Positions 1 through 10,210 of a DNA stretch of 64,000 nucleotides are shown one piece after another (the first letter of the stretch is position 1; each line of letters starts with the position of its first letter). The translations under genes were made by a program, and so were the position numbers. The DNA comes from Pseudeuparius sepicola. Its lineage: Eukaryota; Arthropoda; Insecta; Coleoptera; Anthribidae. Location: assembly GCA_963920635.1 (NCBI GenBank), contig OY987305.1, forward strand, positions 25,320,876 to 25,384,875. Reading direction: 5' to 3'. The notes below the pieces were generated by a model. It saw only the letters and a list, made by a program, of their open reading frames with translations. It was not told the origin of the DNA and made no database searches.

Positions 1-770
1 TGTCCGTGTTGGTCCAATTCACTATTCCAAACGAATAGCTGAGTACAGAGCACGCATACGTGTTCAGGGCCTTAAACAAATTCCTGCTGTTAAGATCAGT
101 TCGCACTACTTGTCTTACTCTCTTGATGAATTCATTCCTTAAATCGATCTTCATTGTTCGATGGTCTATCCTTTGAGCTTGTTTCATCCCGAGATACTTG
201 TATGTATCTCCCATGCTCATTGCTTCGATCTCCTGGCCGTCCTGCATCTCGTGTGCGCCCTGTTCGAGCCTTCCCCGGACGATGTTAAGGGTGCGGCACT
301 TGTCCAGTCCAAACTGCATTCCGATGTCCCTGGAGAACTCGTCTACAATTTTAAGCATTTGCGTTAGTTGGTTTTTGGTTGCGGCCATCAGTTTTAAATC
401 ATCCATATATAATAGGTGATTCAACTTGATCGCTTCTGCGTTGTTGCTTTTGATAGCGAAGCCGTATTTTGTAGAGTTCAACCGATGTGATAGAGGGTTC
501 ATCGCCATGCAGAACCACAGTGGACTGAGTGAATCTCCTTGGAAAATCCCTCTTCGGATGTTGATTGTGTCGGTCTCGATGTTGCTGCTTGCGGTTCTGA
601 GTTGTATCTTAGTGCGCCAGGTTGTCATTACGTGTTTTAAAAAGGAAACTGTATGATGATCTATTTTATACAGCTTTAAGATACCTGTTAGCCAGTCGTG
701 AGGTACGGAATCAAATGCTTTTTTGTAGTCCACATAAGCCATGTAGAGGTTTCGTTGCTTGGAATGAGCC
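1..770 (-). mobile_element. Dong-like LINE copy 0, partial, 5'-truncated
   Basis: The sequence is nearly identical to positions 2024-2793 of the full-length copy that follows, so this is the central reverse-transcriptase part of the same LINE on the minus strand. The 3' part lies beyond the window start. Its 5' end stops abruptly at 770, directly against the (TAA)n tail of the next copy. The minus strand encodes the RT segment around the YMDD active-site box. Differences from the full copy are scattered substitutions. The truncation is the usual outcome of incomplete target-primed reverse transcription. Confidence 0.88.
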
Positions 771-800
771 TATTATTATTATTATTATTATTATTATTAT
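771..800. repeat. (TAA)n microsatellite, LINE tail and target
   Basis: About ten TAA/TTA units lie between LINE copies 0 and 1. On the minus strand they are the 3' tail of copy 1. Dong-type LINEs end in TAA repeats and also insert into them, so the tract is both product and target site. Confidence 0.9.
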
Positions 801-918
801 CTCGACTTAGCCAAAAGGCATTCGCACTCCCTCTACGGGGAACATTCACTCAGATCCCGGGTATCCCGGATACCAAAAGGATCTGGCTCGGACGAGACCC
901 TTGCCATGTTATCGGGCC

Positions 919-3900
919 TTAGGTGACATTGATGTTGTTGGATGATCCTGCATTCCCCATGAATTTCCTGACGGTTCGGGCTGTCGCAAGTAGTACCGCT
1001 TTCTGCATGGACCTGTAAAGACTATCAGTTAGACCCAGCTCCTTGATGTTTCTCAGCAAACTTTTTGGTATAACACCAGTTGTTGACATGATGATTGGAA
1101 TCGTCTGGACGTTCTCCATTTCCCATTGCCTTCTAATTCGTTCTTCTAAATCTCTGTACTTCGCGATCTTCTCGACTTGCTTCACACGCAGGTTGTTGTT
1201 GTTCGGGATGGCCACATCAATCAGAGTTGTCTGCCTAGAAATTTTATCAACTATTATAAGGTCCGGTCTGTTATGGGCAACTCGTTGATCTGTCAGAACT
1301 GTACGATCCCAGTACATCTTGTAGTTGCTGTTCTCAAGAACAGGCTCAGGTGTGTAGTTGTAATATGGGACCCTCTCTGCCTGCACAAGCAGCAGCTTTT
1401 TCGCCAGTTCCTGGTGCAAGATCTTGGCAACCGAATCGTGTCGTTCCTTATATTCCGTTGATGCGAACATCTGACATCCTCCTGTTATGTGCTGAATTGT
1501 TTCTGAAGTTGGGCACCCGTATCTGCATCTGTCATCCACTACCGATGCATCTCCTACAATGAATTTTAGGTAGTTGCGAGTTGGTATAACCTGATCTTGT
1601 ATGGCCAGTAGGAAGCCTTCCGTCTCGGGGAACATTCGTCCCGAGGTCAGCCAATAGTTCGACGCTAACTTGTCGACATGTTCCTGGTTAACCTCATTAG
1701 GATGCCTCCCGTGCAGCGGCTTCCCCAACCACCTCTGTAGTTTATCGTTGTCGGTTCGGTGGTGATTTTGACGCTCGTGTTCCGTCAGACGTAGCGGTGT
1801 TGAGACGTCTGCTCCGCATATAGCCCTATATAGGGTGGAGCTGTTGGCCTGCCTGTAGAAATAATTACGCAGATTTAATATTTGTTGGTCCAATTGCTTG
1901 CTGAGATCTGCCAATCCTCTTCCTCCTAGTTGACGTGGCAGAGTTGTTCTTTCTACGGCGCTACGGGGATGATGTTTATGAGCTTTTGTCAGTAGTGTCC
2001 TAACTTTTCGTTGCAGGTTGTTGATGTCCGTGTTGGTCCAATTCACTATTCCGAACGAATAGCTGAGTACAGAGCACGCACACGTGTTCAGGGCCTTAAA
2101 CAAATTCCTGCTGTTAAGATCAGTTCGCACTACTTGTCTTACTCTCTTGATGAATTCATTCGTTAAATCAGTCTTCATTGTTCGATGGTCTATCCTTTGA
2201 GCTTGTTTCATCCCGAGATACTTGTATGTATCTCCCTTGCTCATTGCTTCGATCTCCTGGCCGTCCTGCATCTCGTGTGCGCTTTGTTCGAGCTTTCCCC
2301 GGATGATATTAAGGGTGCGGCACTTGTGCAGTCCAAACAGCATTCCGATGTCCCTGGAGAACTCCTCTACAATTTTAAGCATTTGCGTTAGTTGGTTTTT
2401 GGTTGCTGCGATCAGTTTTAAATCATCCATATATAATAGGTGATTCAACTTGACCGCTTCTGCGTTGTTGCTTTTGATAGCGAAGCCATATTTTGTAGAG
2501 TTCAACCGATGTGATAGAGGGTTCATCGCTATGCAGAACCACAGTGGACTGAGTGAATCTCCTTGGAAAATCCCTCTTCGGATGTTGATTGTGTCGGTCT
2601 CGATGTTACTGTCTGCGGTTCTGAGTTGTATCTTAGTGCGCCAGGTTGTCATAACGTGTTCTAAAAAGGAAACTGTATGATGATCTATTTTATACAGCTT
2701 TAAGATACCTGTGAGCCAGTCGTGAGGTACGGAATCAAATGCTTTTTTGTAGTCCACATAAGCCATGTGGAGGTTTCGTTGCTTGGAATGAGCCTGGTTG
2801 CAGATGACAGAGTCTATGATGAGTTGCTCTTTGCATCCCATTGCGCCCTTCGAGCAGCCCTTCTGCTGCATTGCAATGATGTTGTTCCGCTCGCAGTGAG
2901 CATATATTCGCTGCGTAAGGCAAGATGTGATTATCTTGTACAGCGTAGGCAAGCAGGTTATTGGGCGGTACTTGGCAGGGTTATCCGTATTCCGCTGGTC
3001 TTTTGGTAACAGGTAGGTTGCACCCTGTGTAAGAAACAATGGCATTTTCAGAGGATCGAGCAAGACTTCATTAATTAAGGTAGTTATCTGTTCATGCGTG
3101 CACCACAACTTCTTAATCCAATAATTTTGGAGATGATCTGGACCTGGTGCCTTCCAGTTGTGGGAATTCTTGATGACATCGGAGACCTCAGCGGTTGTGA
3201 ATTGCTCGTGTTGCATCTGGCTATAGTTCCGGCCCATCTCGCGTTCTTCGCTGATCCAGCTTGCACTGACATTGTATGGACCTGGTGTGGCAAGTTGATT
3301 TCTCCAGAAACCGTCGACCTGTTCTCTGCTAGGGTAACTCGCATTTGTCGCATCGGCGCTAGAATTAAAAGCACGGTAGAAACCCTTTTCTGATCGTTCA
3401 AAGAGTTTGTTGTCTCGTTTCCTGTTGTTACTAGCCTTGTATCTCCTCAGACGCCCTGCGAAAACAGAAAGTTTTTGTTTTAATGTGTCAAGACATTGTT
3501 GAGCAGTGATGTTCGCGGGGTCATGCCGAGAATGCATTTGGGTGCGGCTCATTATTGCCTGCACCGCCCTCTGGATCCTTCTAGTTCTTACTCCTCTGAT
3601 ATATTCCGTCACTTGTCCTATGTCTTTACGGAGACTCTCGATCTTCCGATTTAGTCGCATTTCCCATTGAGCCATTCGTGGTTCTGGTCTTGCACGATTC
3701 AACTCTTGGATCTTGGCACCCATTACAGTGGTGACTGCCGTTGCGGCACAGTAGATTAACATGTGCATACGTTCTAATGTTGGTGTCACTGAAACATAGT
3801 TTGGTAAAATTCGTGTGTTCATAAGATCTAGCACGATCGCAAGTTTCCTGGAAGAATTTAATCTTGGTAGCGGTGGCCTGCTCAGTGGGTCTGTGCCTTC

Positions 3901-4575
3901 GTATCGCACTACTGCCTGTCTCATATGTGTGTTTAAGCCTTCACAATGTTCTTCGTTAACCGATTCCAGACTCTCGGTTGTTGGTTCTACAGTTTCGGCT
4001 ACTAGTTGTTGTCCAGGCGCTTGAAGTTCCCCATTGTTGTTGTTGTCATCTATGTCTATGTGTTCGCCGTGGATCTCTAGCTCAACTTCCCGTTTGATAG
4101 CGTTAAGTCGCGTTTCTGGAATTCGGTTATTTCTTAGAATAGTTCGATACTGATCTGACACTCTTTGTTCAGACACTTGCATGTGTGGAAACTCCCTGCA
4201 GAACTCGGCATGCAGTTGTTGTCGGTAGCCGATCATCTCTTGTCCTAAGTTTGTCACCCTGTAAAAAATACGCATAATCGATTCATTCATGGACACAGTC
4301 CATTTCATGCGTCGTCGTGGTAATCCCGCCTCTGTGAACGCTGGCTGAAGTTCCCGCGCAGCACCTTCGGTGGGTGGAACCCTAGTTCTCGTTTGGCTCC
4401 CATGTTGTAGATGTTCGTGTTGTTGATGGGCTGTAGCTGTTTGTGCAACAGGGGCCCGCCTCATCAGCGCCCTGTCACCGACGTCCCGCTCGCTGTCATG
4501 TCCAGCGCCGGCTCCAGACATGCCCTGGCGATCCCCAGGCAGCGGCCCTATGACAAAACTCCTATTAATCTCCAT
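919..4575 (-). CDS. Dong-like LINE polyprotein (RT + CCHC + RLE endonuclease)
   Basis: A 1218-residue ORF that nicks target DNA and reverse-transcribes its own RNA in the nucleus. The N-terminus is Arg/Ala-rich; residues about 88-165 (beginning RRMKWTVSMNE) look like a helical Myb/trihelix-type DNA-binding module. A basic helical linker follows. The RT domain runs from about 450 to 800, with YVDYKKAFDSVPHDW near 605, GIFQGDSLSPLWF, and the active site YMDD near 713. A finger CRYGC...H...C sits near 1017, and the restriction-like endonuclease motif RPDLIIVDK with a following LIDVAIP lies near 1102. No apurinic-type endonuclease is present. The first ATG follows a structured GC-rich leader; a start further in is possible. 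The ORF is intact, unlike copy 2. The RLE downstream of the RT plus the TAA tail point to R4/Dong rather than Jockey or L1. Family assignment is strong; activity is unknown. Confidence 0.88.
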   Translation of the reverse strand: MEINRSFVIGPLPGDRQGMSGAGAGHDSERDVGDRALMRRAPVAQTATAHQQHEHLQHGSQTRTRVPPTEGAARELQPAFTEAGLPRRRMKWTVSMNESIMRIFYRVTNLGQEMIGYRQQLHAEFCREFPHMQVSEQRVSDQYRTILRNNRIPETRLNAIKREVELEIHGEHIDIDDNNNNGELQAPGQQLVAETVEPTTESLESVNEEHCEGLNTHMRQAVVRYEGTDPLSRPPLPRLNSSRKLAIVLDLMNTRILPNYVSVTPTLERMHMLIYCAATAVTTVMGAKIQELNRARPEPRMAQWEMRLNRKIESLRKDIGQVTEYIRGVRTRRIQRAVQAIMSRTQMHSRHDPANITAQQCLDTLKQKLSVFAGRLRRYKASNNRKRDNKLFERSEKGFYRAFNSSADATNASYPSREQVDGFWRNQLATPGPYNVSASWISEEREMGRNYSQMQHEQFTTAEVSDVIKNSHNWKAPGPDHLQNYWIKKLWCTHEQITTLINEVLLDPLKMPLFLTQGATYLLPKDQRNTDNPAKYRPITCLPTLYKIITSCLTQRIYAHCERNNIIAMQQKGCSKGAMGCKEQLIIDSVICNQAHSKQRNLHMAYVDYKKAFDSVPHDWLTGILKLYKIDHHTVSFLEHVMTTWRTKIQLRTADSNIETDTINIRRGIFQGDSLSPLWFCIAMNPLSHRLNSTKYGFAIKSNNAEAVKLNHLLYMDDLKLIAATKNQLTQMLKIVEEFSRDIGMLFGLHKCRTLNIIRGKLEQSAHEMQDGQEIEAMSKGDTYKYLGMKQAQRIDHRTMKTDLTNEFIKRVRQVVRTDLNSRNLFKALNTCACSVLSYSFGIVNWTNTDINNLQRKVRTLLTKAHKHHPRSAVERTTLPRQLGGRGLADLSKQLDQQILNLRNYFYRQANSSTLYRAICGADVSTPLRLTEHERQNHHRTDNDKLQRWLGKPLHGRHPNEVNQEHVDKLASNYWLTSGRMFPETEGFLLAIQDQVIPTRNYLKFIVGDASVVDDRCRYGCPTSETIQHITGGCQMFASTEYKERHDSVAKILHQELAKKLLLVQAERVPYYNYTPEPVLENSNYKMYWDRTVLTDQRVAHNRPDLIIVDKISRQTTLIDVAIPNNNNLRVKQVEKIAKYRDLEERIRRQWEMENVQTIPIIMSTTGVIPKSLLRNIKELGLTDSLYRSMQKAVLLATARTVRKFMGNAGSSNNINVT

Positions 4576-4674
4576 TCCATGGGTTTCTCCCGTAACGTGG
4601 GAGTGACGGCCCTCGGTCGCCTTTTACGACTCGCGGAGCCACGATAGGAGTATTCTAACCCGCTACCCACACAG

Positions 4675-5086
4675 GTCAACTAGGATAACGCGGGATCGTT
4701 ACACCCGAGGATCTGCCCCTCTCACAGGTCAAACCCCTCCTTGCGTTAACTGGGAAACACGGGGTCGTTACACCCGAAGATCCGCCTCTCTCACAGGCTA
4801 GATCCATCCCTGTGTAACCGAGAGTCGCGGGATTGTCACACCCGAGGATCAGCCCCCGTCACCAGCTAGACCCCTCCCTGCGCAACTGGAGATCGCGGGA
4901 TTGTCACACCCGTAGGTCGGCCCCTGTCACAGGCCAAACCTCTCCATGCGTAACTGGGAATCGCGGGATCGTCACACCCGTGAATCTGCCCCTCTCACAG
5001 GTCAGACCCATCCCTGCGTAACTGGGGAGCGCGGGATCGTCACACCCGTGGGTCTGCCTCTCTCACAGGTCAGACCCCCCCCTGCG

Positions 5087-5087
<1 letters not shown>
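4675..5087 (-). repeat. 68-bp tandem repeats in LINE 5' leader (6 units)
   Basis: The words GGGATCGT(T/C)ACACCCG and CTCACAGG recur with starts near 4691, 4760, 4828, 4895, 4963 and 5031, a period of about 68 bp. The block lies immediately 5' of the LINE ORF on the minus strand and is GC-rich. By analogy with monomer arrays in other LINE leaders it may carry promoter or RNA-structure function; this is inference. Confidence 0.85.

Positions 5088-5119
<32 letters not shown>
5088..5119. repeat. (TAA)n microsatellite between LINE copies 1 and 2
   Basis: About eleven TTA/ATT units separate the 5' end of copy 1 from the 3' end of copy 2, as at the other junctions of the array. Confidence 0.9.
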
Positions 5120-7526
5120 CGACTTAGCCAAAAGGCATTCGCACTCCCTCTACGGGGAACATTCACTCAGATCCCGGGCATCCCGGATACCAAAAGGATC
5201 TGGCTCGGACGAGACCCTTGCCATGTTATCGGGCCCTAGGTGACATTGATGTTCTTGGACGATCCTGCATTCCCCATGAATTTCCTGACGGTTCGGGCTG
5301 TCGCAAGTAGTACCGCTTTCTGCATGGACCTGTAAAGACTATCAGTTAGATTCAGCTCCTTGATGTTTCTCAGCAAACTTTTTGGTATAACACCAGTTGT
5401 TGACATGATGATTGGAATCGTCTGGACGTTCTCCATTTCCCATTGCCTTCTAATTCGTTCTTCTAAGTCTCTGTACTTCGCGATCTTCTCGACTTGCTTC
5501 ACACGCAGGTTGTTGTTGTTCGGGATGGCCACATCAATCAGAGTTGTCTTCCTAGAAATTTTATCAACTATTATAAGGTCCGGTCTGTTATGGGCAACTC
5601 GTTGATCAGTCAGAACTGTACGATCCCAGTACATCTTGTAGTTGCTGTTCTCAAGAACAGGCTCAGGTGTGTAGTTGTAATATGGGACCTTTTCTGTCTG
5701 CACAAGCAGCAGCTTTTCCGCCAGTTCCCGGTGCAAGATCTTGGCAACCGAATCGTGTCGTTCCTTATATTCCGTTGATGCGAACATCTGACATCCTCCT
5801 GTTATGTGCTGGATTGTTTCTGAAGTTGGGCACCCGTATCTGCATCTGTCATCCACTACCGATGCATCTCCTACAATGAATTTTAGGTAGTTGCGAGTTG
5901 GTATAACTGATCTTGTATGGCCAGTAGGAAGCCTTCCGTCTCGGGGAACATTCGTCCCGAGGTCAGCCAATAGTTCGACGCTAACTTGTCGACATGTTCC
6001 TGGTTAACCTCATTAGGATGCCTCCCGTGCAGCGGCTTCCCCAACCACCTCTGTAGTTTATCGTTGTCGGTTCGGTGGTGATTTTGACGCTCGTGTTCCG
6101 TCAGACGTAGCGGTGTTGAGACGTCTGCTCCGCATATAGCCCTATGTAGTGTGGAGCTGTTGGCCTGCCTGTAGAAATAATTACGCAGATTTAATATTTG
6201 TTGGTCCAATTGCTTGCTGAGATCTGCCAATCCTCTTCCTCCTAGTTGACGTGGCAGAGTTGTTCTTTCTACGGCGCTACGGGGATGATGTTTATGAGCT
6301 TTTGTCAGTAGTGTCCTAACTTTTCGTTGCAGGTTGTTGATGTCCGTGTTGGTCCAATTCACTATTCCGAACGAATAGCTGAGTACAGAGCACGCATACG
6401 TGTTCAGGGCCTTAAACAAATTCCTGCTGTTAAGATCAGTTCGCACTACTTGTCTTACTCTCTTGATGAATTCATTCGTTAAATCAGTCTTCATTGTTCG
6501 ATGGTCTATCCTTTGAGCTTGTTTCATCCCGAGATACTTGTATGTATCTCCCTTGCTCATTGCTTCGATCTCCTGGCCGTCCTGCATCTCGTGTGCGCTT
6601 TGTTCGAGCTTTCCCCGGATGATATTAAGGGTGCGGCACTTGTCCAGTCCAAACAGCATTCCGATGTCCCTGGAGAACTCCTCTACAATTTTAAGCATTT
6701 GCGTTAGTTGGTTTTTGGTTGCGGCGATCAGTTTTAAATCATCCATATATAATAGGTGATTCAACTTGATCGCTTCTGCGTTGTTGCTTTTGATAGCGAA
6801 GCCATATTTTGTAGAGTTCAACCGATGTGATAGAGGGTTCATCGCCATGCAGAACCACAGTGGACTGAGTGAATCTCCTTGGAAAATCCCTCTTCGGATG
6901 TTGATTGTGTCGGTCTCGATGTTACTGTCTGCGGTTCTGAGTTGTATCTTAGTGCGCCAGGTTGTCATAACGTGTTCTAAAAAGGAAACTGTATGATGAT
7001 CTATTTTATACAGCTTTAAGATACCTGTGAGCCAGTCGTGAGGTACGGAATCAAATGCTTTTTTGTAGTCCACATAAGCCATGTGGAGGTTTCGTTGCTT
7101 GGAATGAGCCTGGTTGCAGATGACAGAGTCTATGATGAGTTGCTCTTTGCATCCCATTGCGCCCTTCGAGCAGCCCTTCTGCTGCATTGCAATGATGTTG
7201 TTCCGCTCGCAGTGAGCATATATTCGCTGCGTAAGGCAAGATGTGATTATCTTGTAAAGCGTAGGCAAGCAGGTTATTGGGCGGTACTTGGCAGGGTTAT
7301 CCGTATTCCGCTGGTCTTTTGGTAACAGGTAAGTTGCACCCTGTGTAAGAAACAATGGCATTTTCAGAGGATCGAGCAAGACTTCATTAATTAAGGTAGT
7401 TATTTGTTCATGCGTGCACCACAACTTCTTAATCCAATAATTTTGGAGATGATCTGGACCTGGTGCCTTCCAGTTGTGGGAATTCTTGATGACATCGGAG
7501 ACCTCAGCGGTTGTGAATTGCTCGTG
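5120..7526 (-). mobile_element. Dong-like LINE copy 2, 5'-truncated, one frameshift
   Basis: Near-identical to copy 1 from its 3' UTR up to the linker before the RT, then truncated at 7526 against the next TAA tract. The reading frame is broken once, near 5908, where one C present in copies 1 and 3 is missing (GGTATAACTGATC here). This yields two overlapping frames, 5236-5970 and 5883-7424, carrying the endonuclease end and the RT respectively. The RT (YMDD) and RLE (RPDLIIVDK) motifs are present but not in one frame. Confidence 0.88.
5236..7424 (-). pseudogene. Dong-like LINE ORF, frameshifted
   Basis: The RT half (513 codons, 5883-7424) contains AFDSVPHDW, the QGDSLSPLW box and YMDD. The C-terminal half (5236-5970) contains the CCHC finger and the restriction-like endonuclease. 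A single-base deletion in the linker separates them. Further upstream coding sequence (to 7526) is present but lacks the N-terminal third because of 5' truncation, so this copy cannot make a complete protein. Confidence 0.85.
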
Positions 7527-7545
7527 TTATTATTATTATTATTAT
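7527..7545. repeat. (TAA)n microsatellite between LINE copies 2 and 3
   Basis: A short tract of about six TTA units, the shortest in the array, joins truncated copy 2 to the 3' end of copy 3. Confidence 0.88.
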
Positions 7546-9600
7546 CTCGACTTAGCCAAAAGGCATTCGCACTCCCTCTACGGGGAACATTCACTCAGAT
7601 CCCGGGCATCCCGGATACCAAAAGGATCTGGCTCGGACGAGACCCTTGCCATGTAATCGGGCCTTAGGTGACATTGGTGTTGTTGGACGATCCTGCATTC
7701 CCCATGAATTTCCTGACGGTTCGGGCTGTCGCAAGTAGTACCGCTTTCTGCATGGACCTGTAAAGACTATCAGTTAGATTCAGCTCCTTGATGTTTCTCA
7801 GCAAACTTTTTGGTATAACACCAGTTGTTGACATGATGATTGGAATCGTCTGGACGTTCTCCATTTCCCATTGCCTTCTAATTCGTTCTTCTAAGTCTCT
7901 GTACTTCGCGATCTTCTCGACTTGCTTCACACGCAGGTTGTTGTTGTTCGGGATGGCCACATCAATCAGAGTTGTCTTCCTAGAAATTTTATCAACTATT
8001 ATAAGGTCCGGTCTGTTATGGGCAACTCGTTGATCAGTCAGAACTGTACGATCCCAGTACATCTTGTAGTTGCTGTTCTCAAGAACAGGCTCAGGTGTGT
8101 AGTTGTAATATGGGACCCTTTCTGTCTGCACAAGCAGCAGCTTTTCCGCCAGTTCCCGGTGCAAGATCTTGGCAACCGAATCGTGTCGTTCCTTATATTC
8201 CGTTGATGCGAACATCTGACATCCTCCTGTTATGTGCTGGATTGTTTCTGAAGTTGGGCACCCGTATCTGCATCTGTCATCCACTACCGATGCATCTCCT
8301 ACAATGAATTTTAGGTAGTTGCGAGTTGGTATAACCTGATCTTGTATGGCCAGTAGGAAGCCTTCCGTCTCGGGGAACATTCGTCCCGAGGTCAGCCAAT
8401 AGTTCGACGCAAACTTGTCGACATGTTCCTGGTTAACCTCATTAGGATGTCTCCCGTGCAGCGGCTTCCCCAACCACCTCTGTAGTTTATCATTGTCGGT
8501 TCGGTGGTGATTTTGACGCTCGTGTTCCGTCAGACGTAGCGGTGTTGAGACGTCTGCTCCGCATATAGCCCTATGTAGTGTGGAGCTGTTGGCCTGCCTG
8601 TAGAAATAATTACGCAGATTTAATATTTGTTGGTCCAATTGCTTGCTGAGATCTGCCAATCCTCTTCCTCCTAGTTGACGTGGCAGAGTTGTTCTTTCTA
8701 CGGCGCTACGGGGATGATGTTTATGAGCTTTTGTCAGTAGTGTCCTAACTTTTCGTTGCAGGTTGTTGATGTCCGTGTTGGTCCAATTCACTATTCCGAA
8801 CGAATAGCTGAGTACAGAGCACGCATACGTGTTCAGGGCCTTAAACAAATTCCTGCTGTTAAGATCAGTTCGCACTACTTGTCTTACTCTCTTGATGAAT
8901 TCATTCGTTAAATCAGTCTTCATTGTTCGATGGTCTATCCTTTGAGCTTGTTTCATCCCGAGATACTTGTATGTATCTCCCTTGCTCATTGCTTCGATCT
9001 CCTGGCCGTCCTGCATCTCGTGTGCGCTTTGTTCGAGCTTTCCCCGGATGATATTAAGGGTGCGGCACTTGTCCAGTCCAAACAGCATTCCGATGTCCCT
9101 GGAGAACTCCTCTACAATTTTAAGCATTTGCGTTAGTTGGTTTTTGGTTGCGGCGATCAGTTTTAAATCATCCATATATAATAGGTGATTCAACTTGATC
9201 GCTTCTGCGTTGTTGCTTTTGATAGCGAAGCCGTATTTTGTAGAGTTCAACCGATGTGATAGAGGGTTCATCGCCATGCAGAACCACAGTGGACTGAGTG
9301 AATCTCCTTGGAAAATCCCTCTTCGGATGTTGATTGTGTCGGTCTCGATGTTACTGTCTGCGGTTCTGAGTTGTATCTTAGTGCGCCAGGTTGTCATAAC
9401 GTGTTCTAAAAAGGAAACTGTATGATGATCTATTTTATACAGCTTTAAGATACCTCTGAGCCAGTCGTGAGGTACGGAATCAAATGCTTTTTTGTAGTCC
9501 ACATAAGCCATGTGGAGGTTTCGCTGCTTGGAATGAGCCTGGTTGCAGATGACAGAGTCTATGATGAGTTGCTCTTTGCATCCCATTGCGCCCTTCGAGC
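7546..9600 (-). mobile_element. Dong-like LINE copy 3, 5'-truncated
   Basis: The third near-identical copy, running from the 3' UTR to the start of the RT core, where it stops at 9600 directly against another TAA tract (9601-9630). Its remaining frame is open over 640 codons. Confidence 0.88.
7664..9586 (-). pseudogene. Dong-like LINE ORF, N-terminally truncated
   Basis: 640 open codons hold the RT from just before the YVDYKKAFDSVPH block through YMDD, the thumb/linker, the CCHC finger and the restriction-like endonuclease. The Myb-like N-terminus and first RT blocks are missing because the element is 5'-truncated. The apparent start is only an internal Met, so the piece is best treated as a non-autonomous remnant despite its open frame. 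Confidence 0.83.
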
Positions 9601-9630
9601 ATTATTATTATTATTATTGTTATTATTATT
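9601..9630. repeat. (TAA)n tract, right edge of LINE array
   Basis: A TTA/ATT run with one G interruption bounds the 5'-truncated end of copy 3. It is probably the remainder of the original microsatellite into which the array grew. Confidence 0.85.
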
Positions 9631-9740
9631 GTATCATATCTGCGGCGTAAAGGCAATTCCTTTGTTTATCCTTCCAACCCAGAAACATATGAAGTTGATG
9701 TTAATGATGTAGTAATGAAGCTTCCTAATCCAACGTGTCA
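9631..9740 (+). other. Short open coding-like fragment between two LINEs
   Basis: About 35 codons on the plus strand read without stop (containing RRKGNSFVYPSNPETYEVD). It resembles the tail of a protein gene, perhaps a transposase or a captured host exon, cut off by the LINE array on the left and by the CR1-like LINE on the right. I do not recognise the family. Confidence 0.3.
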
Positions 9741-10210
9741 TAATAATAATAATATTTTTATTCACCAAAAATATACATTTCCAAAACAAAATACATTACA
9801 ACATTATACTTAGTAAATAAATAAATAAGGAATCGCAGAAGCTGTCTTATAAGACTGCTTGTATTCGACCCATTCATATATTATGATAATAATAAATACT
9901 AAATACTATATAAAACCACAATACACATCTTATACACAATTTATACACAAGTAGAGTATATACATACAATAATTGCAGCATCGGATCAAAATTTTTGAGT
10001 TTTTTATTTCATTTTTCTTATATTGATTACCCAATCATACACACAACAACGTCCCCCACGTCCAAGAAACCACCAGGCGAAAACTCACAGGAACCTAAGT
10101 TGTGCGTGAGTCCCTGACAACCTCCAAAAGTGTTACAGACACTGCGGCAATAGTCTAGGTTCAATAATAAGAGGATGATAAGTTTAGTGCGAAATAGACC
10201 ACGTAATCCT

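Larger units (their letters stand above)
801..5087 (-). mobile_element. Full-length R4-clade (Dong-like) LINE, copy 1
   Basis: This is the most complete copy of the family. It has a 5' leader (4576-5087) containing six 68-bp repeats, one long ORF (919-4575), a 3' UTR of about 118 bp and a (TAA)n tail. The layout (single ORF, CCHC finger and restriction-like endonuclease after the RT, TAA tail) fits the R4/Dong clade. The coding frame is unbroken, so the copy may be young. The next copy's tail (5088-5119) sits exactly at its 5' end. Confidence 0.85.

Noticed and set aside
161..922. Plus-strand ORFs inside the LINE array (also near 1043-1562, 2185-3401, 5360-9712)
   Set aside because: They recur identically in every LINE copy, opposite the real RT/endonuclease frame; they are antisense shadows.
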